A DNA stretch of 64,000 nt from Coenobita brevimanus (GCA_032717465.1 CM064665.1:26251511-26315510), one strand, 5' to 3'; counted from the first letter of the stretch, positions 1 through 9,949 are shown. A program made the numbers and translations. Notes: generated by a model not told the origin, from the sequence alone.

Positions 1-208
1 CTGGGTGGTAACCATATAACCAAATTATGGCGCCTGGTGGTTTAGTGGGCAATTAAGGCGCTCCAATCGGATTGGTTGGGGTTTATTGCTCACGTAATGC
101 CACTCAGGGATGAGTGAGGCTGGTCACTCTCATCTTAAATGTCAGGACCAACTTGCCTAGACCCGGGCTCCTACGCTCCTCATGGGGCAACGTAGGATTG
201 GATGATGT
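1..208 (+). repeat. SINE-X copy 1 (tRNA-like dispersed repeat, 5' cut by window edge)
   Basis: The sequence matches the 3' two thirds of the copy at 1553-2115 almost base for base, including the TTAGTGGGCAATTAAGG stretch, the TTTATTGCTCACGTAATG stretch and the ending GGATTGGATGATG. About 34 bases are missing after CAATCGG compared with the second copy, which removes the segment that resembles a tRNA B box. The start lies outside the window. Family assignment as a SINE is inferred from the tRNA-like piece and the short GATG-rich tail. Confidence 0.8.
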
Positions 209-286
209 GGATATTTTACATTATTTGAATTATTATTCCAGTATTTTTGTTTCTTTAGTTTTTCAGCTGCCTGATTAACCATATAT

Positions 287-492
287 ATGAGTGTATGTGT
301 GTGTGTGTGTGTGTGTTGTGTGTGTGGGTGTGGGTGTGGGTGTGGGTGTGGGTGTGTGTGTGTGTGTGTGTGTGGGTGTGGGTGTGTGGGTGTGGGTGTG
401 GGTGTGGGTGTGTGGGTGTGGGTGTGTGGGTGTGGGTGTGTGGGTGTGGGTGTGTGTGTGTGGGTGTGGGTGTGGGTGTGTGTGTGTGTGTC
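287..492. repeat. GT / GGGTGT compound microsatellite
   Basis: About 200 bases of strictly alternating GT with interspersed GGGTGT units. The opposite strand reads as His-Thr-Pro in every frame, so the open frames here are not genes. The GGGTGT blocks resemble yeast-type telomere repeats, but arthropod telomeres use TTAGG, so no telomeric role is proposed. Confidence 0.95.
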
Positions 493-599
493 AGCTGGTG
501 TGGCAAAGTCACCAGGCATTACTACCTGCCTTGCTTTTTATTTTCATATCTGTTAATTATTTATTTTGTTGTTTTTAAATCCTATTTCCATATATAGTA

Positions 600-825
600 A
601 TGCCTTCAGTTCGGCTGCCTTATTGATATTTATATTATTTCTTTACTGACGTATTTGTGGCCTTCGTACCATTTGAGTTTTCTTAGAAGAGACTTTTGAA
701 CTTAAGGATATACATGTCTGAAGATGGCGCCTTCTTTGTCCTCTTCTCCCCCCTCCTCCTCCTCCTCCTCCTCCTCCTCCTCCTTCTTCTTCTCCATCTT
801 CCTCGCCTTCTTCCTCGTGAATGCT
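600..825. other. Spacer with CCT microsatellite
   Basis: Unique-looking AT-rich sequence, then a polypyrimidine tract of CCT and CTT units at about 745-800. A 37-codon open frame begins at an AAGATGGCG context near 724 but is mostly poly-Ser and Phe, so I do not call it a gene. Confidence 0.6.
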
Positions 826-1130
826 GAGTTGTAAGGATATATTTATAGATGATGCTAGTCATGAAGAAGTGCCATGAAAAGGCTGGAGAGGTTTAGTATT
901 GTCTTTTGCCAGTGAGCTACGTGAAATAAACTGCAAAAAGACGAAAAGGAGCCAAGTTAAGGTGAAAGGACTAGACCAAATTAACACTAAATGATGCTAG
1001 TCACGAAGAAGTGCAGTGAAAACTATGGAAAGTCTTAGTCTTGTCTTTTTGAGCCAAGTTAAGGTGAAAGAACTATTGCAAATCAGCACTAAATGATGCT
1101 AGTCACGAAGAAGTGCAGTGAAAACTGGAA
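826..1130 (+). repeat. Family A dispersed repeat, two to three tandem partial copies
   Basis: The motif GATGCTAGTCACGAAGAAG followed by TGCAGTGAAAA recurs at about 853, 992 and 1096, separated by AGCCAAGTTAAGGTGAAAG. The same combination occurs at 25880-26180 and 28805-29060, with a fragment at 46735-46800, so it is a dispersed family that has also duplicated locally. No coding capacity was seen and its origin is unknown. Confidence 0.75.
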
Positions 1131-1158
1131 AATCTCTCTCTCTCTCTCTCTCTCTCAG
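1131..1158. repeat. CT microsatellite
   Basis: Perfect CT dinucleotide run directly after the last family A unit. Confidence 0.95.
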
Positions 1159-1349
1159 CAACGCGGGGCTTCACACGGTGTTGCCAAACGCAGGGCTGCA
1201 AAAATCCCCACATTTTAAAACATTATCCCATCTATCCCCTCCCCAACGCCTCAACTCACCAATAGACACTCAAAATAGACCAAATAGATAAATAGACACA
1301 AGCGGATAGATAGAAAAGGCTGATAAAGAGTGAGAAAAGGACAATAGTA

Positions 1350-1500
1350 AAGAGGCAGTAGGCGGAGCAATATGGCTGCCGCGGCTGTGTTTACACTGGC
1401 TCAGCCAATCAGCGTCCGCCTCCCTCTGCCCTTAGCACCAGCCGCCCTCTGATTGGCTGGCAGCTGTGAGGCCAGGCAGGAGGCAGGGAGGGAAGAAATA
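1350..1500. promoter_or_regulatory. Promoter-like GC-rich segment with CCAAT boxes
   Basis: A forward CCAAT box (1405-1409, context AGCCAATCAGCG) and an inverted one (ATTGG, 1452-1456, context CTGATTGGCTGG) lie about 45 bp apart in GC-rich sequence. Just upstream is CAATATGGCTGCCGCGG, which resembles an initiator/YY1-like site and opens a 26-codon frame (1372-1452). Known NF-Y sites have the ATTGGCT/AGCCAAT form seen here. No adjacent gene body was found, so the promoter call is an inference. Confidence 0.4.
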
Positions 1501-1514
1501 TGGAGGGAGGAGAG

Positions 1515-1515
<1 letters not shown>

Positions 1516-1547
<32 letters not shown>
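1516..1547. repeat. AAT microsatellite
   Basis: Perfect ATA/AAT trinucleotide run at the 5' edge of the long SINE-X copy. Confidence 0.95.
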
Positions 1548-1552
1548 TTGTG

Positions 1553-2115
1553 GTAGGTGGGGGCGCTCACCATCCACTCACTCCATGTAGTGCTGCTGTC
1601 GGGTGTCTGCCCTTTCCTCTCCTCTATCCTTCTTTCCGTCCATCCTCTTCTGTCTGTCTTTCCTTCATTCTTTCCTCTTTCTTTTGCCTACGGGTGACTT
1701 TACATTCTCTCTTCTGTCTTTCCTTCATTCTTTCCTCATCCTTCTTCCTATGGGTGACTTTACACTCCCTCTTGTCTTTCTTTCCTTCACTCTTTCCTCT
1801 TACTTCTGCCTGTGGGTGACTCTACACTGAGTGACAAGCCAAATGGTTTCCTGTACACCAGGGAACCATATACAACGCTGGGTGGTAACCACATAACCAA
1901 ATTTTGGCGCCTGGTGGTTTAGTGGGTAATTAAGGCGCTGCAATCGGACTGAGCTGGTGAAGGTTTATATCCAAGGGATGGTTGGGGTTTATTGCTCACG
2001 TAATGCCACTCAGGGATGAGTGAGGCTGGTCACTCTCATCTTGGACCAAGTTGCCTAGCCGTGGGATCCTACGCTCCTCATGGGGCAACGTAGGTTTGGA
2101 TGATGGATGGATGGA
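1553..2115 (+). repeat. SINE-X copy 2, longest copy
   Basis: The unit begins GTGGTAGGTGG and contains CCATCCACTCAC, a pyrimidine tract, TACACTGAGTGACAAGCC, TGGTTTCCTGTACACCAGG and then the segment shared with copy 1. It ends in GGATGATGGATGGATGG. The internal piece GTTTAGTGGGTAATTAAGGC resembles a tRNA A box (Ser/Leu type), and GGTTTATATCC 3' of it resembles a degraded B box. About 1640-1815 is a threefold ~60-bp pyrimidine-rich repeat ending in GGGTGACTTTACA. The same 5' to 3' order is seen at 32728-32945, which supports one long element. Confidence 0.75.
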
Positions 2116-2163
2116 ATAATAATAATAATAATAATAATTATTATTATTATTATTATTATTAAA
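2116..2163. repeat. AAT/ATT microsatellite, palindromic
   Basis: An AAT run turns into an ATT run, so the tract can fold on itself. On the minus strand it is the 3' tail of LINE-1, whose last unique bases are at about 2185. Confidence 0.9.
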
Positions 2164-2661
2164 TTGTTAAAATTAATAATAATAATGTTTATATCCACTA
2201 ACAGTGGTTATTCATATAACAATATAAATAATGTATACAGTAATAGTACAAAGCGTACTCGTGAAGATTATACACTGTAGATAAAAGTGTTAGGGAGTAT
2301 AATACACAAGTATATAACTGTACAATTATCAATACACTAAATAACATTACATTTCCTATTTTAAATTGTTGTGTTTGGTAATTACTACATCATACTTTTG
2401 CCTCATATATTACTAGTTTATTATTGTTTAGTTTATTATTGTTTAATAGTATACAGTAAGGTTATTGAAAGGTGTTTAGTAAGTAACTGTTAAGGCTACT
2501 TTGAAGGTGTATAAACTGTGTAATTCCTTGACATTTTCTGGCAGGTGGTTGCATATCTTTGGCCCTGTTACTGCTAAGGATCTTGCACCTGAGTCGCTAT
2601 TAACCTTAGCAACGAACAGATTATTGTTTGGTCTAGTAATACTTTGTGTCATGTTGTGTAC

Positions 2662-3114
2662 CGATGGAAAAGACAGGAGACAGTCAGGGTAGAGATTAGC
2701 TGGATATTGGAAGACTGTGACAGCGATGGAAAAGACAGGAGACAGTGACAGCGATGGAAAGACAGGAGACAGTCAGGGCAGAGATTAGCTGGATATTGGA
2801 AGACTGTGACAGCGATGGAAAAGACAGGGGACAGTCAGGGTAGAGATTAGCTGGATATTGGAAGACTGTGACAGCGATGGAAAAGACAGGAGACAGTGAC
2901 AGCGATGGAAAGACAGGAGACAGTCAGGGTAGAGATTAGCTGGATATTGGAAGACTGTGACAGCGATGGAAAAGACAGGGGACAGTCAGGGTAGAGATTA
3001 GCTGGATATTGGAAGACTGTGACAGCGATGGAAAAGACAGGAGACAGTGACAGCGATGGAAAGACAGGAGACAGTCAGGGTAGAGATTAGCTGGATATTG
3101 GAAGACTGTGACAG
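2662..3114. repeat. Minisatellite A inside LINE-1 (62 bp, higher-order)
   Basis: The unit starts GATGGAAAAGACAGGAGAC and continues through TCAGGGTAGAGATTAGCTGG and ATATTGGAAGACTGTGACAGC. Short (~62 bp) and long (~89 bp) units alternate. The long one carries an extra ACAGTGACAGCGATGGAAAG piece, giving a higher-order period of about 151 bp over three rounds. It lies between the LINE-1 C-terminal SGARSLAV region and the VQKLHNFAAKV region. Confidence 0.95.
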
Positions 3115-3149
3115 CTGTGTCAAACTTTATCTTGTTTGGTGTGTTTAGC

Positions 3150-3745
3150 CATTACAGTTGTGTTAACATTGCAGTGACATAGTACAGTACATGGTACAGT
3201 ACAGTACATGGTACAGTACAGTACATGGTACAGTACAGTACATGGTACAGTACAGTACATGGTACAGCACATGGTACAGTACAGTACATGGTACAATACA
3301 TTTCAGTTGTGTTAACATTGCAGTGACATGGTACAGTACATGGTACAATACAGTACATGGTACAGCGCATGGTACAGTACAGTACATGGTACAGCACATG
3401 GTACAGTACAGTACATGGTACAGTACATTTCAGTTGTGTTAACATTGCAGTGACATGGTACAGTACATGGTACAGTACAGTACATGGTACAGCACATGGT
3501 ACAGTACAGTACATGGTACAGTACATTTCAGTTCTGTTAACATTGCAGTGACATGGTACAGTACAGTACATGGTACAGTACAGTACATGGTACAGTACAG
3601 TACATGGTACAGTACATGGTACAGCACATGGTACAGTACAGTACATGGTACAGTACATTTCAGTTGTGTTAACATTGCAGTGACAGGGTACAGTACAGCA
3701 CATGGTACAGTACAGTACATGGTACAGTACATGGTCACACTTCCT
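3150..3745. repeat. Minisatellite B inside LINE-1 (GTACAGTACATG type)
   Basis: Sub-units of CATGGTACAGTACAGTA are grouped into five larger blocks, each separated by TCAGTTGTGTTAACATTGCA. The tract follows directly on the LINE-1 segment encoding DGKARKCDHV (minus strand). The Cys-Thr-Met-Tyr-rich and Trp-Tyr-Ser-Thr-rich open frames here are translations of this repeat. GTAC palindromes make it highly self-complementary. Confidence 0.95.
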
Positions 3746-3812
3746 GGCTTTTCCATCGACAACTTTAGCAGCAAAATTGTGTAGTTTCTGTACACGTGAA
3801 AGTTGAGATGTA

Positions 3813-4520
3813 CTGCAGTGCCACATATTACACTGCCGTAGTATACTTAGTGCCAGTGCCTGCAGTGCCACATATTACACTGCCGTAGTATACTTAGTGC
3901 CAGTGCCTGCAGTGCCACATATTACACTGCCGTAGTATACTTAGTGCCAGTGCCTGCAGTGCCACATATTACACTGCCGTAGTATACTTAGTGCCAGTGC
4001 CTGCAGTGCCACATATTACACTGCCGTAGTATACTTAGTGCCAGTGCCTGCAGTGCCACATATTACACTGCCGTAGTATACTTAGTGCCAGTGCCTGCAG
4101 TGCCACATATTACACTGCCGTAGTATACTTAGTGCCAGTGCCTGCAGTGCCACATATTACACTGCCGTAGTATACTTAGTGCCAGTGCCTGCAGTGCCAC
4201 ATATTACACTGCCGTAGTATACTTAGTGCCAGTGCCTGCAGTGCCACATATTACACTGCCGTAGTATACTTAGTGCCAGTGCCTGCAGTGCCACATATTA
4301 CACTGCCGTAGTATACTTAGTGCCAGTGCCTGCAGTGCCACATATTACACTGCCGTAGTATACTTAGTGCCAGTGCCTGCAGTGCCACATATTACACTGC
4401 CGTAGTTTAGGATACTTAGTGCCAGTGCCTGCAGTGCCACATATTACACTGCCGTAGTTTAGGATACTCAGGGCCAGTGCCTGCAGTGCCACATATGCCG
4501 TTAGGATATTCAGGGCCAGT
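3813..4520. repeat. Minisatellite C inside LINE-1 (47 bp, about 15 copies)
   Basis: The 47-bp unit runs TGCCTGCAGTGCCACATATT then ACACTGCCGTAGTATACTTA then GTGCCAG. Most copies are identical; the last three (4380-4520) are variant, with TTTAGGATACT, and degrade at the edge. On the minus strand the unit reads ALSILRQCNMWHC, the spot where related LINEs have LSVINYGxxxWG. 47 is not a multiple of three, so growth shifted the frame. Confidence 0.95.
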
Positions 4521-5554
4521 GCCTACACTATGAAGTGTCGAGGGTCTTTGTCAAAGCCATCTGTTATCCTATTAATATATATTAATATGACCAGTACTTT
4601 TTTAATTGTTAATTTACATGCTTATCATGGGTCATGTAGCAATCCATATATATACCTAAGTTTTGCACATCAGTGTTGGCTTGAACTGCTGTGTCTCCAA
4701 ATCCAACAGTAGTGTTAGGTGGTATTAGTGAGATCATTGGCCTGCACCTAAAAAGATACATTGTGTTTTAATGGTATTCAGAAGATCGTTTTTAACGAAA
4801 TATTCCCTGGCTGTATTCAAGGTTTGCTCTGCTTTGTGCAATACATCCTGGAGAGAATCTAGTTTGCCACTGTGAAGAAACGGTCATCAGCATATTGCAC
4901 TGACGCACAGTCGTTAAGATTTGCTGAGAGATCGTTCACATATATATTGAATAGTATAGGGCCAAGAACTGAGCCTTGGGGTACCCCATAGGTGACATAT
5001 GATTTGGAGGATTTGGTGTTTTGGATTGTGTTCCGTTATTAAGGCAGCTGTCAAACCAGTTATCAACATTGACCTGACTGAGTTTATTGAGGAGAATGGA
5101 ATGGTTGACACTATCGAAAGCTTTTGAGAGATGACGGAGAGTTGCAAGTGATATGTGTGTATTATCCATGTTATGGTGATATTATCAGTGATAACTGTGA
5201 GTGCTGTAATTGATGCATGTTATGGTGATATTATCAGTGATAACTGTCAGTGCTGTAATTCTGGATAGCTTAGTACGGAAACTATGCTGGGTTTGTGAGA
5301 GAAGTTTGTTTGACTCGAGAAATGTTATTAGTTGAGACGATTTTTTCGATAATTTTAGGGAAAAAAATCAGGTAGCAGTGAAATTGGTGGGTAATTGCTG
5401 ACGACCTGAGTGTGCCCATTTTTATATAGAGGCGTGACTACAGCATTCTTCCCAGCAGTAGGGTATAGGCCTACGCCCGTAACAACTGAAGAATTTATTA
5501 TGTGGGTTAAATACAATGCCAGTATTAAGAGGGAAGCCTTAATAAAACGAAGGG

Positions 5555-5986
5555 AAATATTGTCTGAGTCATAAGATTTAGTTTTTTGTAAATGTTTGTT
5601 AGTATTACAATGAAGGAGCGTTGTCGTGTGGATGTGGATGTGATAGGAAGCGTTAGGAGAAACACATTAAGGTGGTTTGGCCAGGTGAAGAGGATTGAGA
5701 GTGAGAGACTGACGAGGAGAGTATGTGAGTGAGGTGGAAGGGGGGGATAGGAAGGGGGAGGCAAAGGGTGAGATGGAGGGATGGAGTGGAGAGGTATATG
5801 AGAGAGGGGGGTGTGAGCTGGGAGCAAGGCAATGAAATGGCGGCGGACAGGGTGACATGGAGACGATGTGTTTGTGGCCACCCCTTACGGGATTAAGGCG
5901 TCTGGCAATAGATAGATAGATAGATAGAAATAGTGTCTGGGCCATAAGATTTAGTATTATTTTAATGTTTAATTGTTAATATTACA
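5555..5986 (+). mobile_element. LINE-2 3' fragment a, nested in LINE-1, with long flanking duplication
   Basis: The insert 5612-5928 encodes the LINE-2 C-terminus (KERCRVDVDVIGS, FGQVKRIESERLTRRV, GDRVTWRRCVCGHPLRD) and ends in GCGTCTGGCAATA plus a short GATA run. The LINE-1 sequence on both sides is the same ~57 bases: 5555-5611 contains CATAAGATTTAG and GTTAGTATTACA; 5929-5986 contains CATAAGATTTAG and GTTAATATTACA. This is either an unusually long target-site duplication or an older tandem duplication. It is a dead, 5'-truncated copy. Confidence 0.85.
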
Positions 5987-6412
5987 GTGTTAACATCATC
6001 AGTGTCTGGTGGGAACTGTGTTATGCTGCCTGTGCCATTACCAGTCACAGGTCTGGCAGAGGCAGGATTTATGGTGTTATTTGTTTACAAGGACACCTGG
6101 GTATTTTCAGAAGTTCTTTTACCTACGTTTGCGAAAAAGTTAATAAATTCTTCAGCTGTACTTTGTTGATCATCAAAAAAGCCATTGTTGGAGTTGTTGT
6201 TGTTGGGTATACTGTATGTCTTGGAGTATTTTCCATGTTGCACAAGTATTACCTCTGGAGTTTGAGAGTTTGTGATAATATTGGTTTATAGCGGGTTAAT
6301 AAGTAATTTGGCTCTTTTCTTTAAATCCCTGTAACTTTCCTGTACTGACATGTTGAGCCTGTTTAGTGTTAATTGACTGCGTGTGTGATGCCGTGTTTGT
6401 GTTATTTACCGA

Positions 6413-6970
6413 ATGTCATGGGTAATACAAGGGGCAGGACATGTCATGGGTAATGCAAGGGGCAGGACATGTCATGGGTAATGCAAGGGACAGGACATGT
6501 CATGGGTAATGCAAGGGGCAGGACATGTCATGGGTAATGCAAGGGGCAGGACATGTCATGGGTAATGCAAGGGGCAGGACATGTCATGGGTAATGCAAGG
6601 GGCAGGACATGTCATGGGTAATGCAAGGGGCAGGACATGTCATGGGTAATGCAAGGGGCAGGACATGTCATGGGCAATGCAAAGGGCAGGACATGTCATG
6701 GGTAATGCAAGGGGCAGGACATGTCATGGGTAATGCAAGGGGCAGGACATGTCATGGGTAATGCAAGGGGCAGGACATGTCATGGGTAATGCAAAGGGCA
6801 GGACATGTCATGGGCAATGCAAAGGGCAGGACATGTCATGGGTAATGCAAGGGACAGGACATGTCATGGGTAATGCAAGGGGCAGGACATGTCATGGGCA
6901 ATGCAAAGGGCAGGACATGTCATGGGTAATGCAAGGGGCAGGACATGTCATGGGTAATGCAAGGGGCAGC
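6413..6970. repeat. Minisatellite D inside LINE-1 (28 bp, about 20 copies)
   Basis: The unit is CATGGGTAATGCAAGGGGCA plus GGACATGT, 28 bp, with a few A/G variants (AAAGGGCAGG, AAGGGACAGG). Read on the minus strand one frame gives APCITHDMS, matching the APWITDDI motif expected at this point of a LINE ORF2 linker. The array therefore grew from LINE coding sequence. Confidence 0.95.
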
Positions 6971-7139
6971 AGGACGTGGTATTTCTCTAGTAACAAGCGG
7001 GGCACATTTGTACAAACTTGTGGTGTACACTGAGGGTAACACATCAACCTGTTCATGTACATTGTCAGTGGCCAGAATAGTAGTATTGGTTTCATTTAGT
7101 AGGTGGCAACACAGTACATCATTGCTATAGTTTGCAGGT

Positions 7140-7265
7140 CAGGGAAGGTTTGGCCATGTGGAGAGGATGGAGAGTGTGAGACTGACGAGGAGAGTGTATG
7201 TGAATCAGGTGGAGGGGGGGAGAGGTAGGGGACGGCCGAGGATGAGATGGAGGGATGGAGTGAAG
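7140..7265 (+). mobile_element. LINE-2 3' fragment b, upstream half
   Basis: Encodes FGHVERMESVRLTRRVYVN and the GRGRPRMRWRDGV segment typical of LINE-2, then stops abruptly at GGATGGAGTGAAG. The remainder of the same copy resumes at 8634, so this is one LINE-2 end split by the transposon at 7266-8633. Confidence 0.9.
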
Positions 7266-7400
7266 CAAGATCGAATAAACACCAGGTCAACGCATACGCG
7301 CATTTCCGTTAGATCAAGCGAAGGATTTTTCTCTATCTCGCTCTCTCTGGTTTTCTGTTTATAATTCAGCGAGAACTATACTATTTGTGATGTAGAATTC

Positions 7401-7464
<64 letters not shown>
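7401..7464. repeat. CT then TA microsatellite
   Basis: About 20 CT units followed by about 11 TA units, inside the hAT-like element. Confidence 0.95.
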
Positions 7465-7465
<1 letters not shown>

Positions 7466-7769
7466 ATAGCCTAACTCCATCGCCCAATCTCCTTGATTAT
7501 CTTCCTTTGTTCTTTTCAGTTACTAAGTAAGCATAAGAGATTACACTTTACTCGATTTGCCATACCCTGATTTGACGGATTTCTGATTTGCCTGTCACTT
7601 GGGGAGAGAAAAAGAGGTTGTATGACTCCTCCACTGAAGGACCATAAAGATGTGTATGTGTCTTTAATCATCCTCCTTCTCACCCTCTTGGCCACCCTCC
7701 GTGAAGGGAGAAGGGACGCATGTTTGATAGTTCTCAGATATTTATCCAATTTTTCTTATAATTCTTTCA

Positions 7770-7853
7770 CTCACTCACACACACACACACACACACAAGG
7801 TAGGGAAGGAGGGATGGGAGGTAAGAAGGTATGAGAGAGAGAGAGTTGATGAT

Positions 7854-7896
<43 letters not shown>

Positions 7897-8100
7897 GGGG
7901 GATGGAAGTACATTAGGGCAAAAGTTGGGGGAGCCTTGTGTCTGTTGGGGGGGGGGGCGCATTTGCAGTTGTCGACCGGCCTTCCCATTTAATACTTATA
8001 CACTTATCTTCCCTACTCAAATTTGTATTACAATGGGAGGGGGGTAGAATGTTTTTTTTTTTTTTTTTTATCCTCTGGCATTTCCAAGATATTGCCTTTT

Positions 8101-8140
<40 letters not shown>
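7770..8140. repeat. Three CA microsatellites and a poly-T run
   Basis: CA runs at 7772-7797, 7857-7895 and 8103-8140, with a poly-T stretch at about 8051-8069, all inside the hAT-like element. Confidence 0.95.
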
Positions 8141-8142
<2 letters not shown>

Positions 8143-8633
8143 GTTATCATCGACTATTCATATTTTAGTAAGGCAAAATTAGGTAGGCTATATGGTAGGT
8201 ACACTGTAATAGTAATACCATAACAAGGGCATAGGCTAGCCAGGAAAATGAATGGAGGGGGGGAGGGAAGAAGTATACCCGCGGCGGAGGACGCACCGTC
8301 GGCCAGCCCATACGGTTTCCTATGACTAACTGATACGTTGCTTGTTGTTGTTGTTGTTGTTGTTGGATATTTCCCCACACTTGGTGGGGTACGGGCAAAC
8401 AAAGAGCCCGTCAGGGTAGAGCTAACAGTGCCCTTGCTGATTTACCTAGGGGGCGGGTAATTGGTTACTAAGCATAATAGAGTGCTAAGAGGGGACTGAG
8501 CAATGATGTTGGCTGCTGTATGGAAGGCATTATGCTTGCCTCCGCGCCTTTTATACGGCCTCCGCTACCCGTCACCTGCGCACAAGCCAAAATGAGTCGA
8601 GAAATGCGTTGACCTGGTGTTGATTCGATCTTG

Positions 8634-8768
8634 GAGTGAAGTATATGAGGGAGGGGGGTGTCAGCTGGGAGCAGGGCAGTAAAATGGCGGGGATACAGGG
8701 CGACATGGAGGCGATTTGTTTGTGGCCACCCCTTTCGGAATTAAGGCGGCAGGCAATATATAGATAGG
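8634..8768 (+). mobile_element. LINE-2 3' fragment b, downstream half
   Basis: Continues the copy at 7140-7265: YMREGGVSWEQGS-like sequence, then FVCGHPFRN-like codons, GCAGGCAATA and a decayed GATA tail. It starts with the second copy of the GAGTGAAG duplication. Confidence 0.9.
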
Positions 8769-8964
8769 AAGGTTATAATAATAGGTGGACGTTTAGGTTC
8801 ACTTATATTTGCAGTTACAGTTATAAGGTGGTGCCTCACCCATGATACGCGGCACAACATCGCTAGGAGTTACTTTCTCAGGAATGTTAGTTGTAATTAT
8901 ATCAAGAAGAGTTGCAGAGGTAGCAGTGCTTCGTGTAGGCTTATTAGCTACTTGTGTCAGTTTA

Positions 8965-9362
8965 GTATTGCAGAGAGAGAGAGAGAGAAGGAAAAGGAGA
9001 CGGACCGAAGGAGAGAGAAGGAGAAAGATGCAGAAGTGGGAGGAAGGGAGAGGATGATAAAAATGTACATGCGTGGGAAGAAAGACGAGAGGAAAGAAAA
9101 ATAGAGTGGAAAGGGGGAAGGAGGGAAAGAACAACATAGAAAATGGGGGAAAGAAGAGTAACAAGGAGAGAGAGAGAGAGAGAGAGAGAAGGAAGAGGAG
9201 ACGGATCGAAAGAGGAAGGAAAGAAGAAAGATGCAGAAGTGGGAGGAAGAAAGATAAAAAAGTACATGCGTGGGAAGAAAGACGAGAGGAAAGAAAAATA
9301 GAGTGGAAAGGAGGAAGCAGGGAAAGAACAACAGAGAAAATGGAGGAAAGAACAGGAACAAG

Positions 9363-9390
<28 letters not shown>
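8965..9390. repeat. Tandem ~195-bp purine-rich units, each headed by a GA run
   Basis: Two units share ATGCAGAAGTGGGAGGAAG, TACATGCGTGGGAAGAAAG and ATAGAGTGGAAAGG in the same order. Each is introduced by a GA microsatellite (about 8970, 9165), and a third GA run closes the array at 9362-9388. The long Ser-Leu-Phe frames on the other strand are translations of this tract. Confidence 0.85.
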
Positions 9391-9394
<4 letters not shown>

Positions 9395-9539
9395 GATTGA
9401 AGTAGACGAAGGGGCGCCGCGGAGCTGAATGACCAACACCTACCCATCCCTGCCTCATGGGGTAACTGAAAGGGGTTGCCGTGGCGTGGTCCGTGGATGT
9501 GGGCAGTGGCATTGTTGTGTTGTGGGTCGAGGGAGACAG

Positions 9540-9565
9540 CAGGACGCCATCTTGGGGGCGGAGCT
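9540..9565. promoter_or_regulatory. YY1-like site next to a GC box
   Basis: GACGCCATCTTGGGGGCGGA combines the inverted form of AAGATGGCG (YY1 core) with GGGGCGG (Sp1 box). On the minus strand the ATG in AAGATGGCGTCC opens a 31-codon frame. No downstream exon was recognised, so this is only a promoter candidate. Confidence 0.25.
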
Positions 9566-9826
9566 TACAAGATAGAAAACTGTAAACAATGGAGGGCAAA
9601 CTTATGTAACTTATCCAACATTGATAACATTCATTTGACTTTTTTTCGCCTTCTTTTCTCTGTGTTGCGTTGCCTCTGTGTCAAAGGCTCCTTATATGTC
9701 TTATTGGCGATACTGTTGTACAGGGTAGTGGGGGTGTCATAGCCAAAGTGAGACTAACTAGAAGAGTATATGTGAGTGTGGTGGAGACCAAGGATGACAT
9801 TGGGGAAATAAAATCTGAATAAAAAT

Positions 9827-9828
<2 letters not shown>

Positions 9829-9866
<38 letters not shown>

Positions 9867-9882
9867 AGGGAGGGAGGGAGAG
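9829..9882. repeat. GA / GGGA microsatellite
   Basis: GA run turning into GGGA units. Confidence 0.95.
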
Positions 9883-9949
9883 ACATGAAATTAAGGAGGC
9901 AAAACAATGGAGCTAGGGATGGACGGGGAAAAAAACGTAATTAGGTACA

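Larger units (their letters stand above)
2164..7140 (-). mobile_element. LINE-1: decayed non-LTR retrotransposon (Jockey/CR1-like)
   Basis: Read on the minus strand, the pieces follow the usual order of a LINE ORF2. Near 7000 is a linker resembling CAPLVTREIPRP, then NNNNSNNGFFDDQQSTAEEF near 6180, and an RT region with SYGSDNI- and PLYKNGHTQ-like stretches (5400-5530). KAFDSVNHSILLNKLSQV lies near 5090-5130, the catalytic QYADD at 4883-4894, QLSRVQKLHNFAAKVVDGKA near 3730-3800, and the C-terminal SGARSLAVTGPK near 2560-2600. Many stops and frameshifts make it inactive. It is interrupted by a LINE-2 insertion at 5612-5928 and by four tandem arrays, described separately. The 3' end runs into an ATT tail. 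The clade is not resolved by eye. Confidence 0.85.
7266..8633. mobile_element. hAT-like non-autonomous DNA transposon nested in LINE-2
   Basis: The left end begins CAAGATCGAATAAACACC. The right end is the inverted complement (GGTGTTGATTCGATCTTG), and the match continues for 30 bp with one mismatch. The flanks carry the same 8 bp, GAGTGAAG, at 7258-7265 and 8634-8641. Removing the insert restores LINE-2. An 8-bp duplication with CA...TG ends is typical of hAT elements, though P elements also make 8-bp duplications. No transposase frame is visible. The interior is mostly CT, TA, CA and GTT microsatellites plus a poly-T run. Confidence 0.85.

Noticed and set aside
287..492. Interstitial telomere
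   Set aside because: GGGTGT resembles some fungal telomeres, but crustaceans use TTAGG and the tract is a graded GT microsatellite.
157..597. Long open frames in several frames over the GT/GGGTGT tract (His-Thr-Pro and Val-Cys-Gly)
   Set aside because: Pure translation of a microsatellite; similar stop-free frames appear in any GT-only sequence.
4914..5169. Two overlapping 77-codon minus-strand frames as separate genes
   Set aside because: They are two frames of the same frameshifted LINE-1 reverse transcriptase segment around KAFDSVNHSILLNKL.
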